A stretch of DNA of 64,000 bases from Metaphire vulgaris (GCA_018105865.1 CM030842.1:17779415-17843414); one strand, 5' to 3'. Counted from the first letter of the stretch, positions 1-12,361 are shown. Translations and numbers: made by a program. Notes: a model not told the origin generated them from the sequence alone.

Positions 1-2556
1 GACTCAACGATATGGAAGACATTTCGATGTGTTGTCGTTTAAGAAGCCGATTGAAGATTACAAGAAATCACTTCAAGGAAAAGAAGTGACTTCCTTCTGA
101 AATGAAACAAATGAGTTCCACAAATCTACTCTCCGTTAGACGAACGACATAATCCAAACACCATGATAAATCCAGAGACAATAATCCACGGTTGATGACA
201 ATCGGTTCCAAACATCGCAGTCCCAGTTGACTCCGACACGCAGCATCAGTAGACCTTCTTCTTCATCTCCTTCTTCTTCTGCTTCTCTCTGAATCCGTCA
301 TTTGTCCACGCACCACCAGCACTCCAGCAGTAGATCTCTCATCGATGACTACGGCTGCTGCGTACACGCCGAGACGCCATTCAGTTTTAGCAACGGTCAG
401 AGTATTTCCGGAATTTTATCGTTCCAAATGAACAATGGCTAACTGAGGGGCTCCGTTTCTGTCCCATCCTCAACTGCACCGTCCTCAGCAGCCCATCGGA
501 CAGCGGCGGCAGCAGCAGCAGCAGCAACAGTTTCCCTGAACAGACCAGAGATAAAACGTGAACTCAACTGAATAACTCTCTTTCTAAATTCTATATCTTC
601 ACCTAATTACTTGAAGCTCTCTGATTAGACGAATTGGTTGGTTCTATAAGACCATTAGAATTGATTCCGTTCCTGACAGTTCACTGGCTCATCTGAAGGA
701 TGCACTGCACTATGTTTTGCAAACGTTACTATAGTTTGATAGTATCATACTGGTTCAATTGTACACTAATCCATGACGTGTCGAAATCGTTTTGGAAACC
801 GCTAAAAGGCTGCAAACATCAGAAGATAACTCCATAGAAAGTGAAATGCTTCTTTGCTTCCTCCTCCTCCTCTTCCTCCTCCTCCTCCTCCTCCTCCACC
901 GCCTCTTTCTCCTTCTCTAATGACTCGCATTGGAAGTTTGTTTGCGCTATCATTGAAACCGCCTAATGGCTTCGTAGGAAAGGTAGATTGGTCGAGAGCG
1001 CTGTTACTATCATCCGTGTTTGCTTGCGTTGATCTTATCTGTTGATCTCATCGACCTCGGTCGAAAGCTTGCGGGTAAAGCAGGTCGGCGGTCTAGGGCG
1101 GTGGCGGCTGCCCGGCCGGCCGGCCGCCCGGCTGGCTGGCAGATCAGCCCAGGGCGAGCGGCGCTGACGCCCGCTCACTATTGTTGCTCCTCCTCCCCCT
1201 CCTCTTCCTCCTCTTCCTCCTCCTTTTCCTCCTCCTCTCGGTCTTGAGCTGTGAGCTTAGAAATTGCTGGACTAACTTCGACCTTTGTGGCTTACGATAT
1301 CTATTACACTGTAATTAGGAACTTACGATGTGCAATGTTACCATCTGTGATCCACAATATATACTGTATAGAACGGAGCATGTATCACAAAATAAACTAC
1401 TCATCATCCGCTCCTCTTCTCTCCTCTCCTCTTCTCTTCTCTGCACTACTACACACGACTATATACCACTAAACGCTACTATACTCTCTTCACAGTCTGC
1501 ACTTGCTCAACCCTCTGTATTTCAGATACTAATTACTCTGCACTGCCAAGTTTTTCACAAATTGCTCTTTCTCTGCCCCTCTTATTTCTCCGTCGTAAGG
1601 AACCGATGAACGAAGCCACTGTGTGCCTTCCACCAGACATAGGTGAATGGACCAACAGAGCCACGAGATTCCACTAGCAATCTGCTAAATTCAACAATAC
1701 AGGAAGTAAGACTGCTATAGGCCTACTGAGATTTATCATTTATCCATGGAATCGAAGTCTGAAATTTGGACAGTTCGTCGAAGAAAGACTTAGAAAAGCA
1801 TTTCATTAGATTTAGGTAAAGAAAGAAAACATTAGAAACGCCTTTATTCTACTTAATATGTGGTTGAAACTACTCTATTTTGATTGTGGTTTCTAATTAC
1901 AATTCCAATTCTGATTGTGACTCTGATAATTACAAGCAATCGATCGATCGCCAATCTCGTCTCCGCACACACTTTAGAAAGAAGTTGAAAGTAACCACAG
2001 AGAAAATGTAGGGGAAATTAGAGATGTCTTTATCGATTTTGCAGCATATTTACTAGAACTGTGGTAAGCATTTCCAACTCATTTTAGCCGAGTTAAAAAA
2101 ACTTTAATCGCTTCACGACTTTTAGTCGCTGAGTAGGCAATCCAACTTCTTCATGGCATCGTAAAAATAAACGTCCATGCAATAGTTACTCAGTAGTTGC
2201 CAGATAAAGCCGCTGTAATCAACGGCTTGTCTCCAGCAGCTACTGTTTTTCGTCACAAGAATCCACCTACCACGTTGCAATGACATATCTCGTCACAATG
2301 TCTGTTTTGTGTCAACCTACACTGCAGTATATAGCACTCCACGGCGTCTATTGCATAAACGAAGGGACGAGCGCTTAATAAGTTAATAGCTAGAGAATGC
2401 GAAGCTCAAAGAAAACAGCCAGAAGCAAACAGTCGTTCGCGTTTAAAATTTAATTATTTAGATTAGGCCTATCTTTTATCATAAATTTTACACTAAATGA
2501 TAATTTAAAAAATTAAACTCTAAGGCCACCGACCGACCGCTCAAGACCGGCAGAGC
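1..2556. other. Gene-poor stretch with simple-sequence tracts
   Basis: I see no exon with homology I recognise on either strand. The stretch holds CTC/TCC-rich tracts near 858-905 and 1187-1245, a CCGG-rich GC block near 1100-1170, and CT-rich sequence near 1410-1445. The short open frames here lie mainly in these low-complexity tracts. A 5' untranslated exon or promoter cannot be excluded for the GC-rich part. Confidence 0.5.
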
Positions 2557-2797
2557 CAGTGGCGTAGTGAGTTTTCTTGCATTTTTAATGTTTTGACGCG
2601 ACTTTAGGGGTCAAAACCCCCTTGGCTATAGACGGTAAATGTTTAAGTAAGAGGAGGACCTCTTTTTGCTTTTTTTGCTCGGCTAGAAAAGTAGAGGTGA
2701 TAACTTTTTGCTTGTCATGACTTTTGCAAGGTAAAGTTGGTCACGGTCAAAACCAAAAACCAAAACCGCCCTTCCAGAAATCCTGGCTACGCCACTG
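2557..2797. mobile_element. hAT-like MITE (CAGTGGCGTAG termini)
   Basis: The element starts CAGTGGCGTAGTGAG and ends with the imperfect inverse, CTGGCTACGCCACTG. It is flanked by near-identical 8-bp repeats, GGCAGAGC on the left and GGCAGAGG on the right. It has no coding capacity. The inside carries pyrimidine-rich TTTTTGCTTGTCATGAC, a motif shared with several other elements in the window. An 8-bp duplication and CAG.GG ends are typical of the hAT superfamily. Confidence 0.8.
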
Positions 2798-3674
2798 GGC
2801 AGAGGGAAACTGCATAGCTTACATCCAATATATTTCATGAAGTCAATTAAAAGAGTTCATATACTGTAACTCGTATTCTCGGGGAGAGTCTCAGCATAGT
2901 AATTATATTCATTTACCATCAACAGACATTCATCATCGTAATCATCGTCGTCAGCATCGTCATCGTCTGCGCAATGCGCTCGCTAACCTCTATAAGAAAA
3001 GCGGCAGAACTTGCTGTTTGACTCGGATGAAGTGAGTGAGACTGGCGTCTCAAAAGGCAAATCGACGTTGGTTGAAAGGGCAAAGGTCATAGAGAAACGT
3101 TCATCCATCGCCACTAATTAAGGACAATCTTTGAAATTCCACCTCTAATCTTTTTGGTGTCAGGATCTGATTTGAATAGAAACTGCACTGCTAACCAAGA
3201 TCGTCACTAAACATACTACAAGTATCCCTTAGACGAAGGTTAATGGAGTCTCACCATTTTAGTGATTACCTTAATCGGGCGGAATCGCTGCGTCCGTCTG
3301 CGCTGCGAGAGTATAATTTGTGTAATTATAGATGTCTGAAAGTTCGGTGGATAAAACTTTAACTTGTGATTGATCTCTTGCGTAGAGAAGTGAAATGTTT
3401 GCGGAATTATTCGGTATAAAGATGATGCTGATGACGACGATGACGATGACGATGAGGAAGAGCAGCAGCAGCAGCAGCTGCGAGGCGCTGATTTTGTTGA
3501 TTCTGTTAATGAGAATGTAGGTCTATGTGCCCGTGATACCTGTTCCGCTCATAGTCACAGACTATGGTTCCGGCGTTCCGCTGCCGTTATTTCCACGCCA
3601 TCCAGTTTATATTAAAGGCGTAAACTACGTGTTTATTATCCCCACCCCGAACGACAAGACGAAGGGCGTGTCAT

Positions 3675-3677
3675 ACG

Positions 3678-3727
<50 letters not shown>
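3675..3727. repeat. (GCC)n microsatellite
   Basis: About 15 tandem GCC triplets. Read on the plus strand in one frame they give poly-arginine, but no splice signal or conserved sequence supports translation. Confidence 0.9.
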
Positions 3728-3728
<1 letters not shown>

Positions 3729-3784
3729 TAGCTGTCGTCGCCTCTTCTGGTGTCCGCTTTCGTTTTCGACTAGAACGCCCACAA

Positions 3785-3846
3785 CAAATCAAATTAAATC
3801 AAATTAAATCAAATTAAATTAAGGGTTAGGATTAGGGTTAGGGTTG
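3785..3846. repeat. AAATCAAATT tandem followed by interstitial telomeric repeat
   Basis: A few copies of the 10-mer AAATCAAATT run directly into about four TTAGGG units, one altered to TTAGGA. The block is internal, with complex sequence on both sides, so it is an interstitial telomeric sequence and not a chromosome end. Confidence 0.8.
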
Positions 3847-4837
3847 CATTACAACTTAGTCTCAATCGACAATATTTAGAGATTAAACAGTGATTGTCGA
3901 TACAACCAGCTTTAAATACTCTTTGCAATAAAGATAAATCCGAAACAATATAACATGCACTCAATGAGATAACAAGATACATTTAGTGTGTAAAGATTGC
4001 CATAGTAACGTTAGCTAGAAGTCAAGCAATAACAGAACCACATTTAAAATATTGAAAACACAGATCAGGCTACACGCATATTACCTGTGGGAGCCAAGGG
4101 ACAAAATCAGTTGTACAGAGTTGAAATTCAAACTGGGAGAAGAGTGCTTGATGGCTTTGGAAAGGAATAAGCGTTTTTACTTATAGACAGACACACACAC
4201 ACACACACACAATCAAACAAACAAACACACACGAAAAACAATAAAGAGAAGCAATATAACATAGTCTGCAGGTTAGTTATCTCGACCACCTCCACTAGAA
4301 CACCGAAAGTACGTGTATAATCACTAGATTCGAAAGACTACGAATAATCAAGCACTGTAAGTAAGAATTTATTAGGCCTATGGCTAAGATGGCATGAATG
4401 TTAAAAGGCGTCGAGAGAAATATATACCATTTGCAGATGGAAAATTTTCTAAAGTCCCAAAATGCATAGCGGGCCGCATAAAATGCCTTCGCGGGCCGCA
4501 TGCGGGCCGCATGCGGCCCGCGTGTTTAAGACCCATGATCTAATGTGACAGACAGACAACTGACATGCACACCTCCTCGAAACCCGCCTTGCCTCCACCT
4601 GCTCAGCCCGCCGTAGGCCTTATATCAATCACAGAGTAAACAGTGTGTACCGGTAATGAACCTGTTTGTACACGTGGCGTGTCTGTCATAACTTGCCTAC
4701 CTGGACCTGCATAGGTACCAAACTTTCCAATCGATTAAAGTAGCAGGTATATTGATTTATCTTTGACGGGACAATGTCTTCTAGGAGGGTTATGTTGCAA
4801 CTTGTCCCTTTGTCTGCAAGGGCTGCGATTACTTTAT

Positions 4838-4918
4838 TCTTCTTCTTCTTCTTTCTTCTTCTTTTTCTTTTTCTTCTTCTTCTTCTTCTTCTTCTTCTTC
4901 TTCTTCTTCTTCTTCCTC
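4838..4918. repeat. (TTC)n microsatellite
   Basis: A CTT/TTC tract of about 80 bp with a few interruptions. Confidence 0.9.
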
Positions 4919-5144
4919 ATGATAATGTAGGTGCTTAATGCTATTGATTATCATTTACACTGAATAAGTAAGTAAGCTCAACTGCTCCATAACCGCAGTA
5001 ACTGCGACTCCAACCAGAATAAATGAAATTTAGGCACGCAATTGGACTGTTTTCTTGCTCTTTCACGACCCATTGAGCCAGATGATCGACTGTTCTGGAC
5101 GATTCAAGTCAGCCAAACTTGTCAGGGACAACAGAAGCATAAAT

Positions 5145-5216
5145 CTGATATACAATGATACACAATGATATACAATGATATGCAATGATATACAATGATA
5201 TACAATGATACACAAG
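5145..5216. repeat. 12-bp tandem repeat (TATACAATGATA)
   Basis: About six imperfect copies of a 12-mer, TATACAATGATA, with C/G variants. It sits directly upstream of the 21-bp minisatellite. Confidence 0.85.
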
Positions 5217-5298
5217 TTGCCAGTTTCTCTGCATATCGTCTGTCACAAAACAATAGCAATATTAATTTATGTCTGAAATTCAACAAAGAAGTCAACAA

Positions 5299-5552
5299 TG
5301 GCCACAATGAGGCCAACAAAGGCCACAATGAGGTCAACAAAGGCCACAATAAGGTCACCAAAGGCCACAATGAGGCCAACAAAGGCCACAATGAGGCCAA
5401 CAAAGGCCACAATGAGGTCAACAAAGGCCACAATGAGGTTAACAAAGGCCACAATGAGGTTAACAAAGGCCACAATGAGGCCAACAAAGGCCACAATGAG
5501 GTTAACAAAGGCCACAATGAGGTTAACAAAGGCCACAATGAGGCCAACAAAG
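5299..5552. repeat. 21-bp minisatellite, about 12 copies
   Basis: The unit is GGCCACAATGAGGYYAACAAA. The third quarter alternates between GGCC, GGTC and GGTT. Because 21 is a multiple of three and the unit lacks stops in several frames, long open frames arise on both strands (NKGHNEA/V-type repeats on plus, SLWPLLT-type on minus). I treat these as by-products of the repeat and see no evidence of a gene. Confidence 0.9.
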
Positions 5553-5989
5553 ATGACGTTAATGATGATGGCGATGACAAAATGATGATGGTGACTATGA
5601 TTTAGGTGATGGAACATGTAATCACTTTGTGTTGATATAATTGCATGTCAATGTTTAATATGTTTGATTGAACCAATATTAGCGCATTTATCAATTAAGT
5701 GCTTGTGCTAAAAGACATTGTGCTGACTCGTATTTATCAACCAGGTTTAACTGTCTTTTTTATTATATAGGAATGTTGAAGTAAATTGCTGTAGTTAGTT
5801 CAATAGGCAGGTTGTTCCATAGTCTAGGTCCTGAAAACTTTGTAGTAAATTTTCTCTTTATTATAATTATTACTATTATACTAAATTATATCTCTAATCT
5901 GAGTAATCTCTTGCAATATTAGACTAGCGACAGGGTTTCTACGTAGATTACTATTTCATCTTAATGAGTCATTAATTGTAGAACCACGA

Positions 5990-6676
5990 TCTATTACGCC
6001 CCCCCCGTCCTCTTCTCAGGCGCAAAAGCGCGACCAATGACTTGTACCAGTTAAGAAGGTACCTCTGAGGGATGGGAGGGTGCGGAGGAGGAGTCTCACC
6101 TGCTTTGTACGACTACGATCATAGCCTCCTGGGGTAGAGGAGGCTATGCTACGATGGCCTACTGTGGTCAACAAGGCAGCGGCTCGACTGTATAGGCGTT
6201 TGTTCTGCATAGATGTCGAATTGTGAGAGGGATTTTGCGTCGAAGACTGAGAGTGTAAATCAAGCGAAAGAGATTCGATGGATGTTAACTATTGCTGTTT
6301 CTTCTTGCTCATTATTCAACCGTAGTAGAGCAGAAACGATCGGTTGTTAGGTCGCTAACAGACGTTGCCATTGTCTGTGCATCGGTTGTCGTTGTTGTTG
6401 CACTGGGGATTGGTCCCGGTTTGGAATGAAGTTGCCGTAACATGGCCTCAGAGCATCGACCGCCAATATTAATGTTACAAAGGACAGAAGAGTTTGCAAT
6501 CGTTGTTTCTGTGGCCACACAGGCCTATGGAAGTATCTATAGAACCCAATGGCACCGTGGCATCCAACTTCAAGCGATGAGCAGTCGACTGTTTGGATTA
6601 CGTTCTTTGTTTACATTAAACAGACTCTCTTCTGCTGACTGTCCAATCTTCGACTTCTATCGCAGAGAAAGAGACG
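5990..6676 (+). other. Possible untranslated or unknown exon with GTGAGT donor
   Basis: A stretch of non-repetitive sequence ends in GAGACG followed by GTGAGT at 6677, a good splice donor. An open frame runs from 6442 into the donor, but I recognise no protein family in it. This could be a first exon of an unidentified gene or chance. Confidence 0.2.
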
Positions 6677-6705
6677 GTGAGTAAAATAGATCTATTGCAG
6701 TAAAA

Positions 6706-7100
6706 GGGGCTGCCCATTAATTATGTCAACAATTTTTGGGCAATTTTTGACCCCCTTGTCAACAACTGTCAACTTTCACTTGACTTGACACCCCCTTAAT
6801 TACGTCAAAAACTTTTGACCCCCCCAAGGTCAATGACAGGTCCCAATAACAAGGTTATTATTTTTGTGGTGATGACCATTTTCCCCTGTTTTGCTCATCG
6901 AATGTCAAAATATGGTGGTGATGACCTTTTTTGTCATGCTTTTTTCCATTGTAATAAGTAGTATTCCATGAAATTTCCTATTTTTTGATTATTTGTAAAA
7001 AGTGAAATTGTTGACGTCAACTTCTCTTGATCCCCCCTGTCCCCTGTCAAACTTTTTCAAACCCTCCCCTAAATTATTGACGTAATTAATGGACAGCCCC
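6706..7100. mobile_element. Palindromic MITE, family A (GGGGCTGTCCATTAATTACG)
   Basis: About 395 bp, with long terminal inverted repeats starting GGGGCTGCCCATTAATTA and ending TAATTAATGGACAGCCCC. The arms are rich in GTCAAC and CCCCC runs, and the middle carries GTGATGACC and TTTTGCTCATCG. Related copies are at 38160-38570 (complete) and, in part, 11883-12145 and 61901-62011. The transposase superfamily is uncertain, since no clear target duplication is seen. Confidence 0.8.
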
Positions 7101-7538
7101 TTAGCTAATAATGCAAGTGATTTGTGGGTTAACCAGACATAGAAATATATATATTAAATGAAAGATATCCAATTATTATGATTATCATGTTCGAATAAAA
7201 TATAATGTAATATTTATGTTAAGAATCTAAAATATAAAAACTTTTAGCGTTGCCCTTTTCAATACTGGGCCATTATTTTATAATGCAAGCGGAGTTTGGC
7301 CATCTGGTGAATGAAACCAAATTTTACGAAGTCCTCTATTATAAAATGAAGGCTTTCAAGTTATTATAGAATTATAAATTCTCGCTTTTAAATATTTGTC
7401 TAAATATTGGCATTGCAGCTTAGCGCATGCAGAAGCGTATTCTTGTTAGCGCAATACTCTTTGCTCATTGTGACCTAGCTGATTAGTTGTTTTGATGAGT
7501 CTCACCACTTTAAAATGCTCGGCGGTGGCGTATACAGC

Positions 7539-7723
7539 CAGTGGCGGCTCTAGGATTTGGCAAGTGGGGGGGGCCGTTGGGGTGGCAACTTCTAATCATG
7601 GGGGCCAACCATTTGTTGTTTAATGTATGTAGCATTAAGTATAGGGTCCCAACTGGGGGGCCAGACACTCAATAGGGGGCACAGGCCCCCTGCCGCTCCC
7701 CCGCCCCGGTGGAGCTGCCACTG
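7539..7723. mobile_element. hAT-like MITE, family C (CAGTGGCGGCTC)
   Basis: Starts CAGTGGCGGCTCTAGG and ends GGTGGAGCTGCCACTG. It is flanked by TATACAGC and TATATAGC, an 8-bp duplication with one mismatch. It shares an interior (TTAAGTATAGGGTCCCAACT) with the copies near 43.0, 44.4, 52.6 and 58.1 kb. Confidence 0.85.
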
Positions 7724-8116
7724 TATATAGCCAGAGGCCAACACTCTCGTGACGAGTTTTCACTTTTCCCTTCAGCTATTTGTCGTTTCTCTGGCACTTG
7801 AAGAGTCAATCATTTCACGCACTTTAAAATCTACTTTCATAATTCATACTGGCTTCGTACAAGTGGCGTTGCACTTACATTCTTCGGAAAAGACAACGAC
7901 ACTCTATAACAAATATTTCACTTCCGTTGATGAGTCAATACAAAAAACCTACAAATTATTATTGTAAGTGTAGACCTAACCATCGCAAGTAGTCTCGACT
8001 AATGGGGGATGGTGTAGTCCCCCAACTGTCTGGCTATCGGTTTGTTAAATCATTTCTTCGTTAATTTCATAATGTTTTTAGCCTTTTACACTGACCATTA
8101 AATTTTTTTGTCTCAG

Positions 8117-8400
8117 CACAATCCTGTCGCACTGCTCTCACAAATGCGAGAACTTTCGTTCTGTCAGTGAGTGGTTAGTAAAGCATAAAGGTAACAAGGA
8201 TCTATTGGAACAAAAGCTGAGATGGAATGCAGAAAGTTTACTTAGAGTGGAAGAAAACAGCGAGACAGGCTTATGAGAAAAGGCAACAGAAATGGACGAG
8301 TCCTTTTCAGTCGGAAATTGAAAAGCGTTCAAACCAACTCGACAAACAGAGGAACTCCGCCAATGCTGTCAATGGCACGCAGTGGCAAGATCATCAAGGA
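8117..8400 (+). CDS. Possible internal exon of an unrecognised gene
   Basis: A poly-T tract ending TTTTTTTGTCTCAG (8104-8117) looks like a splice acceptor. The sequence after it reads in one plus frame as a charged peptide (about residues TILSHCSHKC..., then EWLVKHKGNKDLLEQ). Near 8232 the reading appears to shift into a second frame giving KVYLEWKKTARQAYEK and more basic/acidic sequence. The charge pattern resembles a coiled-coil or IQ-type segment, but I know no family match. A nearby donor is unclear. It may be a pseudo-exon. Confidence 0.25.
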
Positions 8401-8431
8401 ATGATTCTGGTCATCTTGACAATGCCCAAAT

Positions 8432-8775
8432 GGGTCGTCCATAAATTACGTCACGCGGTTAGGGGAGGGGATCCGGCAATTTGTGACGAAGTGTGACGAC
8501 GGGGGTGAGGGTCCCGTAAGTGTGACGTCACGCAAAAAAATGTAGGTCAAAATTTAGGTCATGGCCTTTGACCTTTTTTGCTTGTCAAGGATTTTGGAGA
8601 GGAAAAATACAATTATGACCTTTTTTGCTTGTCAAGACTTTTCGGAATACGAAAATGGGAGGGGGTCGGCCCGATGTAACGTCATATTTTAGGGGGTTTG
8701 ACGTTTTGTGACGTCGTGGTACGTAAAGAGGGTCAAAAAAGTGCCAAATTCGAGTGAGTAATTTATGGACGACCC
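8432..8775. mobile_element. Palindromic MITE, family B (GGGTCGTCCATAAATTACGT)
   Basis: Begins GGGTCGTCCATAAATTACGT and ends with the inverse, TAATTTATGGACGACCC. Inner arms contain repeated GTGACG and ACGTCA units. Two copies of CCTTTTTTGCTTGTCAAG occur in the middle. A longer related element is at 27.9-28.8 kb. Confidence 0.8.
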
Positions 8776-8889
8776 CAAAGAGACTAACAGACATTCTCTC
8801 TACCTGTAGTTATATGTGCTCGTAGCCTAGTTACTCACACTCTTCCGTATATGAATTGCATGTTTCCTTTAGATTACGCGCTAAGAATC

Positions 8890-8890
<1 letters not shown>

Positions 8891-8953
<63 letters not shown>

Positions 8954-8954
8954 G
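8891..8954. repeat. (AAT)n microsatellite
   Basis: About 21 tandem AAT units. Confidence 0.95.
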
Positions 8955-9753
8955 CGCTATAAAATGTGAGCTCCCTATACAAAATAACATTGTGGCGCCG
9001 TATTTTGTATCTTTATTTCATTATAATAATTTATAGTTAATTCCTGTTAGCCCAAATATGTTTTAAAATTTTTTATCCGTTAATTATTGTTAACAAGTAT
9101 AATTTTTAATTGAGGAAACTAAAGCGCGAATCTTGTTGTTGTATAATATTAGTGTACTCAATGTAATTTGGTCAAATGTCGAGTCAAGTTCAAACAAAAA
9201 TAGCAATAGGTATAATGTCTTTCTTTTATTTTAGCAAAGTACCGTTTCATTTTAAAATTGCTGTTATTTAGAACAATATAAAATAAATAACAGCGACTAA
9301 AAAATTAGGCGAATTTCAAAAATAAACTATATCTTTATTTCATACCGGACTCAATACAGATAGAACATTTCGCATCTATGGAAATGAAGAAAACAATATT
9401 AAGCACTATGTTGTATAGTTTATAACACTTGCAGAAATTAATTAACTAATATTTTTGACTTTATTATTCTTTTTGTATTTTAAAACAAAGCTAAAGATGC
9501 GAAATTAAACTTCTTTTCAAAGTTTTCTAAAACATTATTTTACTTAATGCTAAATAAAGAAGGTCAACGCCATAGATCTAAATATTGTGAGGAACTCTCT
9601 ACCTGTATACAAATTCGCCATTTGAGCAAGAGGGGCGCATTGCAACATGCAAATGGCTAAACTGTACAATATTCAACACACGCTTCTTAGAGACTTGTGT
9701 GTTATTAACGAATCAAAGGAATCTAATATCGCTTAAAGACTAATTTCTTTTAA
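8955..9753. other. AT-rich unannotated stretch
   Basis: AT-rich sequence with no recognisable exon, repeat family or RNA gene. Confidence 0.5.
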
Positions 9754-9821
9754 CTAATTTTAGCTAATTTAACCACAAAACGTTGACACCAGCGTTTTGT
9801 GGTTAAATTAGCTAAAATTAG
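9754..9821. repeat. Perfect 29-bp hairpin with 10-nt loop
   Basis: Positions 9754-9782 and 9793-9821 are exact reverse complements, separated by TTGACACCAG. The stem starts CTAATTTTAGCTAATTTAAC. It could be a very short palindromic transposon remnant or a transcribed hairpin. No flanking target duplication is obvious. Confidence 0.85.
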
Positions 9822-10340
9822 CAAATATAAATTGGAATCTCTTTAAATTCAGTTATTTACTCTTTATACTACCCCCGTGGTGTTCCTTCAAATAAGCTTC
9901 TTAATTCTTGTTAAGCGGGCTATATATATTTAGGCACACCAGCTCAACTGATAAAATTTGAATTGCTGAAATATGTAGTAGGCATATGTAGTAGGTCTCC
10001 TGAAAGATCCTATCGGGAAGTAGGCCTACTTCTGCTCGCGATAATGATGTGATATCTCTGTTTCAGTTCTCTCATAAATTCAATTTGCAAAGCTTCTCTT
10101 TATCATATTCGAGGCATTTGTTCCATCAAACAGCTGCTCCCCAAGCCTGTTCTATAATTCAGATAGCCGATGGCCCGATGCATTGGTATCTAGTCGCGTA
10201 GATTAATGCAATTCCATGGGGTTTTTGTCTTTTGACATCACAAGATCAATTGAGCAAACACTTCTGAGAGCACAGAATTCCAATACAATCTCCCAGATTT
10301 GAACTAGTGGACCCAGTTAGTCAGTTCTTGCATTGGTTTC

Positions 10341-10775
10341 CTACCAAACAACTTGTCTTCATCCATCCTCGCTACGAGGGTAGACCGCATCACGAATGAG
10401 CTTGTTCCACTGTTTTCTGTTGTCTGTCATTCGGGTCGCCTTTTCCATAATGTTATCAGTCCATCCACTCCTGGGTTTGCATTGTTTTCTTTTACCATCA
10501 TTTTTGCCTTGTATCATTTCCTTTTCAAAACAGACGCCCAGAGCCTGTTTTCCTCGTGATGTGGCCGAGATACGACAGTTCTCTTCTTTTGATGTACTCC
10601 GAAAATTCTCTTGTTACGCCTCCCTTCTCTAATGCCCATTCATTGGTTATTTTCTCTGCACAGGATATAATATTATGCAGAATCTGTCTCAATTCTTTCT
10701 TTTCGAACGTCTTGACTCCAGACAAGTAATTGATTATAAAATCTGTCTTTTGCTCTATAAGTAAGAAAACCATGT
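10341..10775 (-). pseudogene. Non-LTR retrotransposon reverse transcriptase tail, broken
   Basis: Minus-strand reading gives the post-catalytic tail typical of invertebrate non-LTR retrotransposons: an IKRRELSYLGHITRK motif, then a GRxRxxWxDN-like segment (SGWTDNIMEKATRM) and a final WNKLIRDAVYPRSEDG. The two parts lie in different frames. Catalytic FADD and endonuclease domains are absent. It is a 5'-truncated, frameshifted copy. Confidence 0.7.
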
Positions 10776-10959
10776 TACACGTTGAATCAATTATCTTAAT
10801 TTAAACACAGCTCATCCCTCAACAGTGTCTGTTCTGAGGTGGAGCTGGTGGGATGTAGCCTCCAAGATTTCAGTTTTACCCCACAGGTAATAATAGTGGA
10901 AGACCTTTTGTGTGTCAGATATTTTCAGGAGTTGTTTAACGGAAACCCGATAGGATAGA

Positions 10960-11302
10960 CAGGCATGTCAAACTGGCGGCCCGCGGGCCGCATGCGGCAC
11001 TTTACAAGATGCCCAGCGGCCCGCACAAAGATTTCTACAAATTATAAATGTTTTTTAATCAACACAATTTCTCAAGTCGATCGCTTTTGTGTGATTTTTG
11101 GATGGTTTTTTGTGTGATTATGTATGCACATTGTATGTTTCTTATTTGAAGTAGGCCTAACCAAAAATGAAGCACTGAATTTAATTAAATATTAAACATA
11201 TTTCAGTTATTGTAATGTGCACAATTAATTGTTGTGTGTGGCCCCATGACAATACCAATGTGAGCCACGCGGCCCTTGGGGACCCTGAGTTTGACATGTC
11301 TG
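10960..11302. mobile_element. Inverted-repeat element (CAGGCATGTCAAACT ... AGTTTGACATGTCTG)
   Basis: The ends CAGGCATGTCAAACT and AGTTTGACATGTCTG are matching inverted repeats, and the inner arms carry GGCGGCCCGCGG and CGCGGCCC. The form is hAT-like. I could not find a convincing 8-bp duplication, so it is probably old. A related GGGCCGCATGCGG palindrome is near 4470-4525. Confidence 0.65.
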
Positions 11303-11882
11303 GAGTGGACGACCTTTTACACTTTTAGAGGTTGGGAAGTTGGCGGTCATTGAATAGGGCATAGCCACCAATTTTTTTCCGGCTAGAACCGCCACTGTCT
11401 CTAAGCCTACTAGACTCTCCAGTCTCCACCAGATACTCCACAGGTCCTTAATTTGTTTGTTCCTTCTTTCTAGTACAGCCTTTGACGCTAGTAGGTGTTC
11501 TTCGGTGTGTAGTCGCATGCTTTGGAATTCACTCCCAGCATCACTTCATATGTCTGTTTAGCTTGGCCAAACAGGCCCATACAAAGTAACCTGATATCCT
11601 CTCGTCGATCAAACTGACCATCCCAGCCTCACCTGTCTCTAATTAATTCGGGTGTGATCAAGCTCCTGTTTGATTCGGTTCGTCGTCTGCTGATGCCTAG
11701 CAGAGCCGTGGCTAGGAGGCAGGGAGGCAAGCTGCCCGGGCGCCGTCCGGGGGCGTCAGAGACCATTGTTGATTTTATAATATATTCACGACGGTATTGC
11801 CAGTATGACAAGTGAAAAAAGTCATCACCCGCGTTCTGTACACTACTTCCTTCACTGCTTCACTCCTACAACGTCGTGAAAA

Positions 11883-12145
11883 GGGGTTGACCATTAATTA
11901 TGCCAACGATTTTTGGCAATTTTGACCCTCTCTCCCTTGTCAACAACTGTCAGCTTTCAGTTACCCCCTATAATTACGTCGAAAACTTTGACCTCTCTCC
12001 TCCCAAGATCAATGACAGGTCCCAATAACAAGGTTAGCCTATTATTTTTGCGGTGATTACAATTTTATCCCTGTTTTGCTCGACCAGTGTCAAAGTGTGA
12101 TAGTTATGACCTTTTACCATGCTTTTTCCATTGTAATAAGTAGTC
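11883..12145. mobile_element. Truncated family A MITE
   Basis: Begins GGGGTTGACCATTAATTATG and follows the left part of family A, including the TTTTGCTCGACCAGTGTCAAA core. It lacks the matching right end. Confidence 0.65.
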
Positions 12146-12361
12146 TCGAGAAGGAAAAAGTATATAATAAATCAATGCTAGGTAAAAGTTTCGTTGATTG
12201 AAATGTAGGTCAATGGTGAAATGAAAACAGAAGTACAAATGAATTGCATGCAAGATGAGAAATTCTCAGCAGAATGATCATCTCCAATTGAAAGGCTGTC
12301 ACTAACATGTCCTTTTATAATTTTGTAATAATGTGTAACAGTCTCAATACAATTTAATATA

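Noticed and set aside
3822..3846. Chromosome end
   Set aside because: Only about four TTAGGG units with complex sequence on both sides; it is an interstitial block.
5299..5552. CRISPR-like array
   Set aside because: Units are contiguous with no spacers, and the genome is animal.
5122..5617. Long overlapping open frames on both strands
   Set aside because: They are produced by the 21-bp and 12-bp tandem arrays; no splice sites or conserved residues support a gene.
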